A stretch of 64,000 bases of DNA from Adiantum capillus-veneris (GCA_014529385.2 CM043955.1:150181640-150245639), one strand, 5' to 3'. Positions 11,061-27,500 are shown, counted from the stretch's first letter. Numbers and translations: made by a program. Notes: generated by a model not told the origin, from the letters alone.

Positions 11061-12848
11061 GATAATTGAGTTGGAAAATTAAAAGATAATTACCAGAGAT
11101 CACCAACGTCCTTACCTCCTCATGATAGTTATACCATAGTTAATTAGTGAGTTTAGAAAATTATAATTGACCATAAGTCCTATGTTTAGCAAAAGATTAA
11201 TTACAATAAATAGACTTTGCAGTCACAAGTTTTTAGGAAAATTATAGTAAGTGTAAACCTATGATATAAAGTGGAGGAAATGAAATCTTTGAGAGAAAAT
11301 GAATAGAATAAATATTAAGCTCAAAATAAACAGATTCCAAGCTTAAAATTCGAAGGAAAATTTAGGAAAAAGATATACAAAATTATAAGAAAATTAGGAT
11401 AGCTTAGAAAATCCTTAGGAAAGTTGTGGAAAAAGTTATCATGCCTATTTAGGCAAATAAGAAATTACTAGGTCATGAATTTACCAATTAAGACTACAAA
11501 TTTAACATTGGACGGGTTAAGTCTAGATTTCAAATAATTTACCTAATGATTAGACATCCTTGACGTAGCTCCAAAACGAACTAGAGCATCACACGACGAT
11601 GAAGTCGGGCCTAGTAGTAGGCCTACAGAGGAGAGTCTTCAAGCGCCAGCACAACAGAAGATGGCCGATCAATCCCAGGTGGGTTTCCCATTATGCAATT
11701 AAGTCTTTAAATAGTTTAAGTTCTTTTATAAGTTAGCATTGCATACGTAAGGAGTGAGTAAGAATCAGAAAAGGAATAATTGACCAAAAACGGAAGGTAA
11801 CTTTCAATGTGCATTTATTTATAAAGTAGGAAAGAGTTGTTTGGGTTAAAACTGGTTGAATTAGGAAAGATATGATTGATCATCCTTAAGACAGCTTGTC
11901 TCAAGACACCTTCGACTCCTTGGTATATTTTGATGATAATGATGGCTTTCCAGCCACAGATAAGTCGGTTACCCCCATGAACGATGAGTTTCTACTCTGT
12001 GTCATGTCTTGATGTTTCTACATAAGTTAGGATACCGTTTTTTATCCTAGGGGAGCCGCCCAGTTGTATGGGCAACTGGTTTGGTGTATGGGCACCCGGA
12101 ACCTTGGGTGGGGGTTTATCCACTCCGGATTTGAATAAGGAATGGGTGCCATTTTTTCACCCTTAGCTGGTCTTGAGACAAGAAGAGTACTGGTCATGGT
12201 TATTATTGGACAATGTTTTGATTGACAGTACCCTGTCTTAAGTTTAAAGATGCCTGTTTGCTAAAAGAATGTTTCAGTACTGTTTTCAAGGGCTGTTTTA
12301 ATGGAATTCAGTTATGAAAGTTAAAAGAAATCATTATTTTAATTGTGACAAGAATGTGGTAGTAATTAAATAACAAAGCAATATGTGTGAGTGCGGGGTG
12401 GTAAGTGGGAATTGACTAAGGTTGTCAATCATGGACTGGTGGACCTGATTAGTGAGGTAACTATCCTTCCCTGCGCACTAAAACGTTTAGAAAACTTCAC
12501 TTGAAAGAGGAATCTACCAGCGGCTATGCCCTCACATATGTTAGGGGGGAAAAAGCGTTGGTTGAGGATACCTTAGCCAAATTTGTGGAAGTTATAGAGT
12601 CAAAATAGTTTTTTGGACTTTTAATACGTTGTCCCGTTTCCGCTGCGAGACAGGACTAGGTCTTCTTCTAAGGCTATAGACCCAAGCCATCGTCAATGGT
12701 AAAGGTCTATACCTTGGATTTTTCTTGTTTAGAGACTCTGATTTTTATCAGACCTAGAGACCTGTCAAGGATCCCATCGCGATCTTGGTATTGACGGGTT
12801 TGGGATCTCACATCGTTAAAATCTTAATCACCTCCATAAGCTAATGGA
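11061..12848. other. Right interior of the inverted-repeat element with short gag-like open stretch
   Basis: At about 11570-11685 the plus strand reads VAPKRTRASHDDEVGPSS and onward to MADQSQ without a stop. This resembles the basic, polar N-terminus of plant retrotransposon gag proteins, and it ends at a possible splice donor (CAG/GTGGGT). The normal ATG is replaced by GTA, so a gag identity is only suggestive. The remainder, 11700-12848, shows no coding signal. Confidence 0.3.
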
Positions 12849-12886
12849 AAATAAAGAGGCCCTCCTACACCCCATTCTCTTCCTAA
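12849..12886 (-). repeat. Right terminal inverted repeat (38 bp)
   Basis: Inverted copy of 8357-8394 with two substitutions. The sequence immediately outside it re-enters the gypsy gag reading frame. Confidence 0.8.
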
Positions 12887-15800
12887 TGATCACGTTGATC
12901 CACATATCAAGACCATCCATCCACTCATCATCAGTCTCGACCTCATCCTTAGTGATGGGCTAAACTTGGAGAGTATTGAGTGGTACCGCTAGTTGCCTTG
13001 CAGCTTTCCATTTTAGAATCCAAATGTAAGCCTCCTTTTGAGCCTCGTCTATCACCTATTGTCGTTTAAGCTTTCTTCCCTTGGCTGCATGCATTCTCTG
13101 CAAAAGCTCATTAGAGTCTAATAGGACATTTAGCTACACGATGTGGATCCCCACACTCATAACATTGAAGAGGTGGTCTCTTAGCAATGAGATTGATATT
13201 TTGGCCTCTTTCTGCAAGAGCAACTACTTGATAAATAGGTTTGACTTGTTCCCATGAGTCCTCCACAAAGTATTGTGGACACTTTTCAAATGCATCCATC
13301 CCATAGACAATAGTAGGGTCTATATCTTCCTCACAGCCTTCCAAACAAGCACTAGATGGCTCGCAACCCATATGATTCACAGGGGTGACTCTTGGATGTG
13401 GGGGTTGTGGTCCTAGCACTGGAGGTGGTAGTTGTGTAGCTTGAGCAACATTTTGGGCTATAGGAACCATGTTTCGATAGTTGTTCAACAGGTGAGACAG
13501 GCATCAATGCAAGAACTCAAGGTGAATTTGTCCAGGATAAGGGTGGTTTATTTGCCTTGCCATCACACGTTTGAACATTATACAATCCTTAGCTTGGTGA
13601 TTGTACCTACCATATGCATTGCAATTCTCATTGAATTTTACTCTAAATGTAGGGCATTCACTAGTGCTATGTGGACCAAAGCAAAATGAGCACCATTGTT
13701 GTTCCCTTCTTGGATACATAAGATTGTTTTGTGAAGCACGATTATCTCTAAGACTTTCTTGAATGGACTTGGTGAGATCTGCTAAAGTCATCTCAGATAT
13801 CTTTGGCTCTTTATTAACAATAGGCTTTGTGGTCATTGGCTCATGCATCAATGCTTGCGAGCTAGTAGATTTATGCTTGAATCATTAAATTGTCCTCCAA
13901 TTGGATTGTAGTGGTGGTGACTGCTTCCCGAGTGGTGATACCTCTAATGACTAGGCCATTGTAGATATCCTTATGCCATAGTCCCCTAAAGAATCTATCA
14001 AGCAATTGGTTATTATTGAAGCGCTCATTTGGATTACAACAAGAATTCAAATGCTTCAAGAGATTAATAAAGTCTCTCACTGACTCCCCTTCCTCTTGTT
14101 GGGCTTTCTAGAGCTAAGATGCTACACCCTAAAGCACTCTTTCTCGTATATACTCCGTTAGGAACAATATTCGAGAGTAGAGTAAATCATTTTCTCTTCC
14201 ATCCTTAAGGTCCTATACCAATCCCCAACCTTCCCACTCAAAGTCAGGCTTAAAGCATTCCTCTTATGTAGTTTGTTATGTTCTCCTAGGGAATCACATA
14301 TTTGTTCAAATACTTCGATATGCTTTCTAGCATCCCCGTCCCCACTGTATTTTTGTGTGAGCTTGGAAACTTGTACTGCCTTACTTCTAGGTTCTCTATC
14401 AGGCGTGTTACACATATTTTCAACAATAGATCAATTGATAGATTGAGCAAATGTTGCCAAGTCACCCAAGTGAGCAGGTATAGTGGGGACAGGTGCTCTA
14501 GGGACTGCAAGTGGAATGAAAGTTTGCATCGTGTTAGGCATACGAATGATCCTTGAGTCCCAAGCTGGGTACTATGTTGTGCCATGTGGTGGCCCAAAGT
14601 TCATATGTGTGGCCCTAGGCATAGTGGATATAGGATATGACATGTTAATACTAGCTGGTATGGCCCCACTAATGAGTAATCGGATAGGGTGGTTGTGGAG
14701 TGTAGGTTGTTACACAATCGGGGGTGTGGGAGTTGCATGGGTATGAGGGCCCATAGGTACATATGATCAATGTACACTAATTGTAGGTATTGTTGTGGGG
14801 ATTGTGCTACTATGTCGCGGAGCTTTACTCATGAATAAGGTCCAAGGTGTACTTTTTGGTGGGACTGAATAAGTAGCCATAAATTCTTCAAGGGAAAGAT
14901 GAGCTAAGTTTGGGAATGTGAAACTATTGTTTGTGGGTTTAGAGTGTATCGAGAGTCCAGGCAAAACAACATATGGGATCAATGGGACTCACTAAGGGAG
15001 TTTCCAATTGTGATAGGATTGGTCATTTCGTATCCAAGAATCTCATAGGAGCCGTTGAAGGAATGTTAATTCCATGGTCTTGCCTCCCTAACTAGACATC
15101 ATAGATCGTCCATTGCTGCTCCTCTAAACTTGTGGCCTCAAACGTGGATTGTACCACCTCTAACCACCCCACAAGGTATGTGCAGCCTGTGTACAGGTCG
15201 GTCAACATCTCAGCTTGTGGGTCATACTCCCAATTTTTTGTAAGAAATATCCCCTCTAAGCTTGGTGTGTTGGGGAGGTTTCCCTTGAAGTGGAAGCATT
15301 ATGGCTCCTCATCGCCTAACTCTCCATGACTGCTATCTTGGGAGCCCTCAGTTGCTTGACTAGTATGGTTGTTTTCATAGGGGTCTTTGCTTTCATGGCT
15401 CACCTTTGTTCTAGCATTTGTAGGTTCTCAATTTCCCTCTCCCTCGTTGCTTGCATATATCGTTCAATCTCTTGCACTTTGGCAAGACTCCTACCATCGG
15501 ATAGTAGAACCTCAAGGGGTGATGGCTCGGTAGGGTCTTTAATGAGCGGAGTAGGTAGGATTTCAACATGGGAATCCTTGGGGAGTACAGGGTCTACATG
15601 AGAGTGAAAGGCAAATCTACCTCCCCATTTGCTTCATTCACTTCACTAGTTGTGGGCTCCGAATGGGTGGCTCGACTAAAGGTTTCTTTTAAGCGGCTAA
15701 ACATGCTAGATCCGTGCCATGGGGCAAAGACATGCATGTCTTGACTTGAAATTTCAGTTTTTTTTGTAGGATATCCCTCCATCATGTTGCAGTCAGAGAA

Positions 15801-15956
15801 AGAGTCACTAGCTGCTAGGTGGGGGTCTTGAGTAGTACTGCCTTGGGTTCCCGCTGAGGGCTTAGAGCTTAATGTGAAGGAATAATGGGTGCCCGTGTAA
15901 GCAGAGGAACTCTCTATATTCTCATGCTCTAGCACATTACCAGAGTGTAGGTGCAT
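12887..15956 (-). pseudogene. Ty3/gypsy gag remnant
   Basis: From an ATG at 15956 a gag-like frame runs to about 12890 with several stops and shifts. The N-terminal part is Ser/Thr-rich. At about 14400-13871 it has the capsid (Retrotrans_gag) pattern: QKYSGDGDARKHIEVFEQIC, then GDWYRTL, then LDRFFRGLWH. Three knuckle-like motifs follow: CSFCFGPHSTSEC, CNAYGRYNHQAKDC (second Cys is Tyr) and CYECGDPHRVAKC. Two of them share an unusual CX2CX3HX4C spacing. The frame continues past the knuckles (ending MDGLDMWINVI) to the insertion point at 12886 and resumes at 8345 with the protease. Inactive. Confidence 0.75.
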
Positions 15957-16654
<698 letters not shown>

Positions 16655-17089
16655 GCACACAATGGAGAAGGAGATGGAGATAAGGAAAGAGCACTCTCTT
16701 TAGCATGCACCTCTCAAAATGAAGGATTAGGTCACAATGACCTTTTTACATGGGTTTGGCCCATTCACACATAGGCATCCATACTGGCCAATCAAAGTAA
16801 AAATTACTATCAATTGAGATATGTGGTGCACCTCTCATTGATGATCACCCAATCACCTATAGGACCAACAAGCCTGATCCCTGACTTTAAACAATGTGAT
16901 ATCTGTGGATGTTTACTGGGCCGACGTCTAGCCTCATATTCGCTCGGTGTGTTGAATCCACTGCATGACCCGTAAAAACATCATCACACGGGTCTTCGTC
17001 ATCGGTTAACAGGCACATTGCATTCCAATTCTCTTGCACTTCATTTGAAATGAATTCAAAAATTGTACCGACTCACACTTATGGTTGAC

Positions 17090-17392
17090 CTACGTGTCAT
17101 TAAGGCATTCCCAAAAGAGACAATGTGAATCCATATCCTCTTCCTTCATTTTGCATGTGTCCATAGTGAGCCGGTCCTGCTTGCCATCCCACCCAAGAAT
17201 AAAAATCGACTTTCTGCAAAACAATGGTCTCTGTAACACATAGTATGCTAGAAAAACATACCTTGGACCATATACATGAGACACCATAGTTACCCACCAA
17301 TCCATGATCCATTTGGTGTGATCAAATTGAACCCAAGCATAGCGTGGATCTCTTGTCCCAATTTGCCTCATAAAGTTCATAGGTTGATGCAT
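17090..17392 (-). pseudogene. Possible LINE RT C-terminal (zf-RVT-like) fragment
   Basis: A 100-codon minus-strand frame has many Trp and Tyr residues (WVQFDHTKWIMDWW, FILGWDGKQDR) and ends with CKMKEEDMDSHCLFWEC. That ending resembles the zinc-binding tail of plant non-LTR retrotransposon RTs, where a Cys cluster is followed by E-x-x-x-H-x-F-x-x-C. No RT core is nearby, so the assignment is tentative. Other bases between 16660 and 17400 show no gene. Confidence 0.35.
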
Positions 17393-17408
17393 GATGATGT
17401 ACCCACTA

Positions 17409-17655
17409 TGAAAAGAAAGCTCTTTTTGTTACCATATGCATGTGGTAGTGATGTGTGTGAACACACTTAAGACCATTGGGGCATTTTTTCGCTCACTAGG
17501 AGCTTTTTTTCCTAGTGAATTTTATATACGCCCATCCCTCTAGGGCTATCTTATCTTTCCATTGCACACTAAGTAATACATTATTTGTTATGTGCCTTGA
17601 GCTTCCTTTGTCTTCTACAAGCTGTGTGTGTTTCCTTGCAACCCTAATTCCAACA
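17409..17655 (+). repeat. Copia LTR, family shared with 39845 and 40861 (start uncertain)
   Basis: Ends ...CCAACA at 17655 just before a primer-binding site. Its interior (GTGGTAGTGATGTGTGTGAA, CACACTTA) matches the reverse complement of the LTRs near 39845-40100 and 40861-41105. The last 42 bp together with the PBS occur twice in tandem. Confidence 0.65.
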
Positions 17656-17714
17656 ATTAGTATCAGAGCAGGTTTCCTTGCAACCCTAATTCCAACAATT
17701 AGTATCAGAGCAGG
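17631..17714 (+). repeat. 42-bp tandem duplication of LTR end plus primer-binding site
   Basis: 17631-17672 and 17673-17714 appear identical. Each carries the LTR terminus and the PBS core TAGTATCAGAGCAGG, a one-base variant of the tRNA-iMet-complementary TGGTATCAGAGC. Confidence 0.9.
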
Positions 17715-18060
17715 TTGCGTCCTCTCGAGCTTAGTCGCTGGCAGCTCTAGCACACACTTGCTCACTTTCTCCAAATTTTGTGAGTTTTTATGAGTGTTAG
17801 CACGTCGACAAATACTTCAAGAGAGGTCATAGAGCTAAGACTGCTCAATTTTTCATTCGGACTCATTTCGATCTCCGTTTCCATTACGGGCAGCACTACA
17901 CAGGCAATTTCATCATTTTGTACAAAAATTTTATCAATGCTATTTTTTCATAACATGTCTCTTACAGTCTTCTATCGGTTGTGCTTTGTAGCATGTGTTG
18001 GTCGCGCTTCATATCTCCTCTTTTTAGGAAGTTTTCACATCAAGTGCAGAAATTCGCCAT

Positions 18061-19040
18061 GGCTGACAACAATACATATGTATTCAAGATGTTTGATGTT
18101 GAGGATATATTGGAGGATAGATTAGATGGGGAAAATTACCCTATGTGGACTTACATGATGAAACATGTACTTGTGTCAAAGGGCGTTTGGAATATTGTGT
18201 AGGGCATTCATGTACATCTTGATTCTGAGGATGTTGCAGGTTTTGTTGAAAGGGTTGCTGCCATAGTTGTTTTGCCTATGCTTGAATAAGCTCTTTGGGA
18301 TGTAAGAGATGCACATGCTCATGCATTGATTGCATTGTCTGTGAAGTGCACTATTACTCCTCATATGCATTTAGCAAAATCTGCAAAACAGGCTTGGGAT
18401 ATTCTGGCTGGTCTCTTTATGCAAGTCACAATGAGGCTAAAATTTTATTGTTGCATAAAGAGCTGGAGTCAAAGATTATGCATGAGGAAGATGAGATGGA
18501 TAATTTCCTTGCTAGTGTCAAGGATATTAATGAGCAACTTATTTCTGTAGGCAAATTCATTTATGACAGTTCCCTTGTGCAGACCGTTCTTGATGGTTTG
18601 TCAGATTCTTACTAGACTCTTGCTAGTACTTGGAGACGTATGACCCAAGGAAATCCAAAAGTTGTCAATTTTGATGCATTATACACATTGCTATTTCAAG
18701 AGTCACTTTTTGAAAAAAACAAGGCTAAATAGTGTGTAGTTGAACATGTTTTTTGGTACTCAAAGAAAAGGTGGTAACAACAATGTAGTCACTTTTGATG
18801 GTTCTTTAATGAGTGGAAAATAACTTGTTTCCAATGGTTCTACTAGCAACACTTTGTCTGGGAATTCTGGTGAAAAGGGAAAAAAGAAGATGCATTGCCA
18901 TTATTATAAAGCTAATGATCACTTGATCAAATAGTGTCCAAAATTGAAGGCAAAAGAGGCTAAGAAGAAAGAGATTGGTTCCACTACAAGTGCAGCTATT
19001 GTTGAGTCTTTTGTGTGCTTTGAGAGAATTTCTATCTAAT
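18061..19040 (+). pseudogene. Ty1/copia gag remnant
   Basis: Starts ATGGCTGACAACAATACA (MADNNT) about 345 bp after the PBS. It shows the UBN2-type copia gag pattern: LDGENYPMWTYMMKHVL, then KSAKQAWDILAGL, then VLDGLSDSY and MTQGNPKVVNFDALYT. A degenerate knuckle, CHYYKANDHLIKXCP, has Tyr for the second Cys and a stop (X). Several stops and shifts interrupt it, and protease, integrase and RT do not follow, so the copy is truncated near 19040. The same gag, better preserved, is on the minus strand at 52790-53840. Confidence 0.8.
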
Positions 19041-19452
19041 TGTGTTCAAACATAGTGATGTTGCTTTGTGAATCAAAAGTTCCTTGTAAGAGACAACTAT
19101 TTCGTATGAACAATCACATCTATTCCCCTCTGTGAATCAAGAGAAAACTCTTCAAATCTTACACACCCTTATTTTAAAAAAATTTAATTAATCAAGGCAC
19201 AGAGCAAGGTCATAACATTTCCCATCTTGAAGCTAACAAAATCCTTCCAAGCCTTTTGTATGCTCAATAGTGGTAAGGCCAAAGGTAACCCTTGTAAGGG
19301 TCCACTCTTAATATGACAGTTCCCAAGCCCGTTAGGTTGCACAATACATGGGTTAATAAATCCCAATACTCCCTTGCAACAATTAAGATTCAATCCTTCA
19401 TGCTCAATATTAAAACCGCCCTTCCTTTAAAAAAAAGAGATAACCTAGACAC
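19041..19452. other. Unassigned interval
   Basis: A short minus-strand open frame at 19184-19393 (contains GVLGFINPCIVQPNGLGNC) lies downstream of the minus-strand PBS at 19453. It could be internal sequence of that element but matches nothing I recognise. Confidence 0.3.
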
Positions 19453-19464
19453 GCTCTGATACCA
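19453..19464 (-). promoter_or_regulatory. tRNA-Met primer-binding site, minus strand
   Basis: GCTCTGATACCA on the plus strand is the reverse complement of TGGTATCAGAGC, the canonical plant copia PBS. It abuts TGTCAGAG at 19466. Confidence 0.75.
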
Positions 19465-19465
19465 A

Positions 19466-19605
19466 TGTCAGAGAATTGGACTTAAAGTGCAACAAGAATT
19501 ACATATTAACTAGAATAATCAATAAATTTGAGCATACTCAAGCATGGAAATTGCAAAGCAAGCATTAACTTAGACTCAACCACACATCATGTACATGTAC
19601 TAAAT

Positions 19606-19658
<53 letters not shown>

Positions 19659-19900
19659 AGTTTAACACCACTTGAGGGCCATACTTTTTTGGATTTGACT
19701 CCCTCCCAAAAGGACTGTATTAATATAATTCTTTTTCTTAAAAAGAGTTTTGACCAATACAATTGTCTAATTGCACTTTTAACTACACAAATTCAAGAAA
19801 TGAAAGCTCTAGAATTTGGCAGAGATTGCAATTAGGCTTTTCACTTAAAACACCTCTTTGAACTCAATCCCAAGGTCCTAAACACCTTGTGGGTGATCGG
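19466..19900 (-). repeat. LTR of a minus-strand LTR element (end uncertain)
   Basis: Starts TGTCAGAGAATTGG two bases from the PBS. No second copy exists in the window to define its far end. The (GA)n tract at 19608 lies inside it. Confidence 0.4.
19608..19656. repeat. (GA)n microsatellite
   Basis: Uninterrupted GA run of 49 bp. Confidence 0.95.
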
Positions 19901-20284
19901 ATCTATGGGAATAAAGCAAGAATCCGGTTGGAAAGAAGATATGTAAGCTTGAATAAGTAGTAACCTATTTAGTTAATTATGCATTGTCATAAAATCTAAT
20001 ATCTAGCCAACCCAAATGATTTTATCATATTAAACTGATAATTTAATGTGGAAGAATAAATGAGAACAAGGGTTAGAATAGAGACATGTGCTTTTAGATC
20101 TATCTCACCATGGGGCCAATGGTAAAGGGGTCCAAATGAGAGATGGTCTGTCAAAGAGCAAAGTTATCCAATGGAGCTTAAGAGACCTTAGGGTTAGCTT
20201 CATTGAAGACCTCCAAAGGTTAGTGTTAAAAAGTCCTTTGACCTTAGGTAAGATAGGGCTAAGCTTGAGGTGGGAACTCAGCCC

Positions 20285-20485
20285 AAGCTTGAGGTGCTTG
20301 TCGTGGTTGATAACTAAGATGCTTGAGGTGCTTGTCGTGCTTGATCATTAAGGTGCTTGTCGTGCTTGCTTGCTAAGATGCTTGAGGTGCTTGTCGTGCT
20401 TACCGACTAAGGAGCTTGAGATACTTGTGGGAACATTACCCAATATTGAGGTGCTTTGTCATGCTTGCTGACTAAGGTACTTGAG
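20285..20485. repeat. Minisatellite based on GCTTGAGGTGCTTGTCGTG
   Basis: Units begin near 20286, 20321, 20351, 20379, 20411 and 20449, spaced roughly 30-37 bp, with the shared plan GCTTGAGGTGCTTGTCGTGCTT followed by a CTAAG-type spacer. Not coding. Confidence 0.7.
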
Positions 20486-20489
20486 GGTA

Positions 20490-24264
<3,775 letters not shown>

Positions 24265-24286
24265 GTGTGTGTGTGTGTGTGTGTGT
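24265..24286. repeat. (GT)11 at the inner end of direct repeat 1
   Basis: A GT run separates direct repeat 1 from the Penelope-like interior. At the other inner junction only a short TGTGTGTGT remains before direct repeat 2. Confidence 0.9.
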
Positions 24287-24322
24287 ACCCGCCCTAACCC
24301 AAGCACCACACACAATGGGTCA

Positions 24323-24353
24323 GTAGTAGGCCCATTGTGTATGGGCCTACTAC
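24323..24353. other. Perfect 13-bp hairpin near the Penelope-like 3' end
   Basis: GTAGTAGGCCCAT (24323-24335) pairs perfectly with ATGGGCCTACTAC (24341-24353) across the 5-nt loop TGTGT. It lies downstream of the RT frame on the element's sense (minus) strand and could act as an RNA recognition structure. Confidence 0.85.
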
Positions 24354-24552
24354 CTTATGAGAGAGATGAGACTCTCTTTCTGAAACAATAGTCCAAGCCA
24401 GTTATGCCGACTGAGAGCTTGTATTATGGTGTTTTGGATCTGATTATGGTTAAATCCGTTCTAGCAGTATTTTTTTAACTAATACAGATATCTCTTCCCA
24501 GGCAAAAGAGGGGGTAGATGAAGAGTAGCAAATTAAGTAGAGAAGGCCAATA

Positions 24553-27500
24553 CTATGGCCTATTGCTATTTCTTTTAATGAATTCTATGTGAGGAATCTT
24601 AAGAAGATCCTTTCTCCAGATAAATCTAAGGTCATATCCACCTGTAGATGGGGAGTGAAGAGATATTGAAAGGTTCAGAAATTGGGTTGATTTGCAAAAG
24701 TCCCCAAGAACAGTCGAATTACCTGGGAGGGAAGTAGGCTCAATTTTTAGGCAGTGGGGGTAGATTAGATCAATCTCTCTGGAGAACATTCTGTTGTCAA
24801 TGCTAACAGGTCATCCATATATCTAAAAGTATGATTGAATGATGGAAGTATTTTATGGTTAGCTTTTATGTTCTTAAGGCACCATTTGTATTCGAAAAAA
24901 GCAGGTAAATATTACACATAAGTGGTGAGCATGAGAAGCCCATAGGGATGCCAAGGCATTGGTTAAAGCAGCAGCCACCTGCAATAATAGTGCAGTTATT
25001 CAGCAGCCAGAAAATATAGGAGCAGAGTTTTGTTTCATTGAAGTGTAGAGGGTGTATGGAGTGAGATGCTTGAATCCATCTGGGTTTCTTGGATAGGGAG
25101 ATAAGACGATACTTTCTTTTTTTAGCATTGGTAAAGGCTAAATTAATAACCTTAGCTAAAACAGTCTTAAGGCCGAGATCTCCACTAAGTGGAATGTTTT
25201 CGTAGCATTGTGTAATATTAGCTGTAAAGATGTGGAAGATATGTTGAGGAAGGTTAAGTGTAACTTCTGTTGCGTTGTTTGTTAACCAGAAGGGATTATA
25301 TTGGATATTTAGGAAATCCTTGCAGATTCTCTACTTCTCCGCACAAATGAGCTCAAATTCTGTGGGAATAATATCAAGGCAAAGAGTAATATCTTTGGTG
25401 ATATCTGTGAAGATACAGTTAGAGGCATCAGATATCCATCTGAATTTATGTTTGTGGAATTTATATGGAGGAACTAGTACTGGTAACCTGGTGTTACTAA
25501 TAGAGTAACCAAACTGTCTTAAATGTTTAGAGATCTTGTCAGAGATATCTTGCGGCGTTTTGTTAGTATGACAGAATTCTTTCCCGGATACTCGATCCCG
25601 AGATGCTTTCCAAGCAAGGTATTTGCACATAATAGTAGGATAGTTGGAGCTTTTGTCAAGCCCGACCACAAGCCATTTATCTGAAATTAGTTGAAAATCA
25701 AAAGCTAGTTGAGGTGTAAGCCAAGAATTATCAGAAGAAAGCCACTTCCTAGGAAGTAGAGAAATTTTATGACGGAAGCATTCCTTCACTAATTCCTTTA
25801 AGTCCGGTAGAACTGTCATCTCCAGTCGGAGAGCACTGACAAGGTCGGTGAGGCAGCTAAGTAAATCTGATAGGGCAAGGTACGGGTTTTTTGGATAGTT
25901 AGGTATGTGATTGAGCCCTTTGGCTAGTAACTTACGTATTGTGACATTATCGATAATGCTGAGGTCCTGAGTACAAACATGGTTACCAAATCTTCAAAAT
26001 CCCTGCAGAATGAGGCAAATTGAATGCATGTAAAACTAATCCTTTAATAGGATGATGGTATTTCCATCCTATGAGAATATTGTCAAGCAGTTTATGATTC
26101 CCAAAAAATAAGTCAAAGCACTCACAAAAAAGACTTTTTGGTAAGATCCAATCGAGAAGTATATTGTGAAACAGACAGTGTATGTAGATAGCACCACAAT
26201 TCGAATCTTCTTTGCTGATAACTTTTCTTCCACACGGGTTTGTAGAGACCTGCAATATATTCATGGGTTAGATTTCAGGGAAGTTTCTGATTGCAGGGAA
26301 CCTACCTCTCCCTCTTGTAAAGCTACGAGTTTTTCCTCGATTAGACGAGGAGCTAGGTGTAAAAAACGAGGTGAAAGAGTTGGGAGTAGCCAAAGAGTTA
26401 ACTCTTTTCAGAGCAGGAGAATCATCATCTTCAATACAAGGTTTAAGCAGATTAGTGATAAACTTGACTCCTTTAAAGCTAGCATATGTGGTGAGGTATA
26501 GACCGGGCTCATCATCTTTAAGCTCTTTCAAAATATCATGCATAAGACCACGGAAGATATTAAAGGCAATTTGTGCAATCACGATCTACTTAGCCTATCC
26601 ACCTAGCCATGAGCAGATGAGAGATAGGTGAAAATCGACTGGTTTCTCTGGGAATAACAGATCCAAATGGTTGAGGATATACCATATTGAATGATCAAAC
26701 CACATGATACTTGATTCACAGGTAGCTTTGGGGTCAAGGAATCTGTAGGCACATTTTACATAGGGACGGAAGATATTCCAGATGAACTCTGTGTAGAAAT
26801 CTGGGTTACTTTTCGCAAATTCCATGCTACCTTTAGTACGTATGTACAATCTAGCATTTGAGGGGCATTTGGAGTGGTTGATGATATGAAGGTTAAAGGG
26901 GGTTTTAATCAGTTCTCCCTTGTCCAAGAACTACCCACCTTTAAGAATCTTGAGTTTACAGTCTTCCATGTTAAGTATGGAGCCTGATTTACCCTTGTAA
27001 TTTTCTGTGGTAAAAGCGCACATTTGTAAGGCCCCCATTATGAGGAGAAGCCATCATGCGTAAAGGAAAATCACTCGTCGGATACCAAAATTTTCACGGC
27101 CAAAAATCAGGGGCAACTTTAGGGGCCTCGGGGGCGGAAGCCCCCAAGACTTTTTTTTCCCTCGCCGGAATATTATGGCCGGACGGCGGCCGGAAAGTGG
27201 TCGAAAAAAAACCGTCGATTGGCCGGTGGCCGGTGGTCGGAAGTCAATGGCCGGTGGCCGGTAGTCAATGGCCGGTGGCCAGTGGTCGGAAGTCAATGGC
27301 CAGTGGCCGAATTCAAAAGCGGATTTGTCTACACAAGGGCGGCCACACATGGACTTATTCACACAAGGGCGGCTACACATGGCTGCCTCTCATAAGAGAG
27401 GGCATCCCTTTTGGCCTATAAAAGGAGGCCATTTCTACACACATTTCATAGTGTGAAGTTGATGCAACAAGGTGAGTGTGAGGTGGTGAGAGTGAAGCAA

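Larger units (their letters stand above)
8357..12886. mobile_element. 4.5-kb element with 38-bp terminal inverted repeats and no transposase
   Basis: The first 38 bp (TTAGGAAGAAAATGGGG..., 8357-8394) recur inverted at 12849-12886 with two mismatches. The unit sits exactly between the gag and protease parts of a minus-strand gypsy pseudogene, which supports insertion. Inside there is no transposase or RT ORF; instead there is an AT-rich 152-bp satellite array and a short gag-like open stretch near 11575. Termini palindromic to TTA/TAA make the target duplication ambiguous (TA or TTA possible). It could be a non-autonomous DNA transposon. Alternatively it is a composite whose inverted ends arose by rearrangement, since the right arm could also be read as gypsy coding sequence on the minus strand. 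Confidence 0.55.

Noticed and set aside
27056-27421. Plus-strand 121-codon open frame
   Set aside because: It lies wholly in the solo LTR and reflects GGCCGGTGG-type short repeats.
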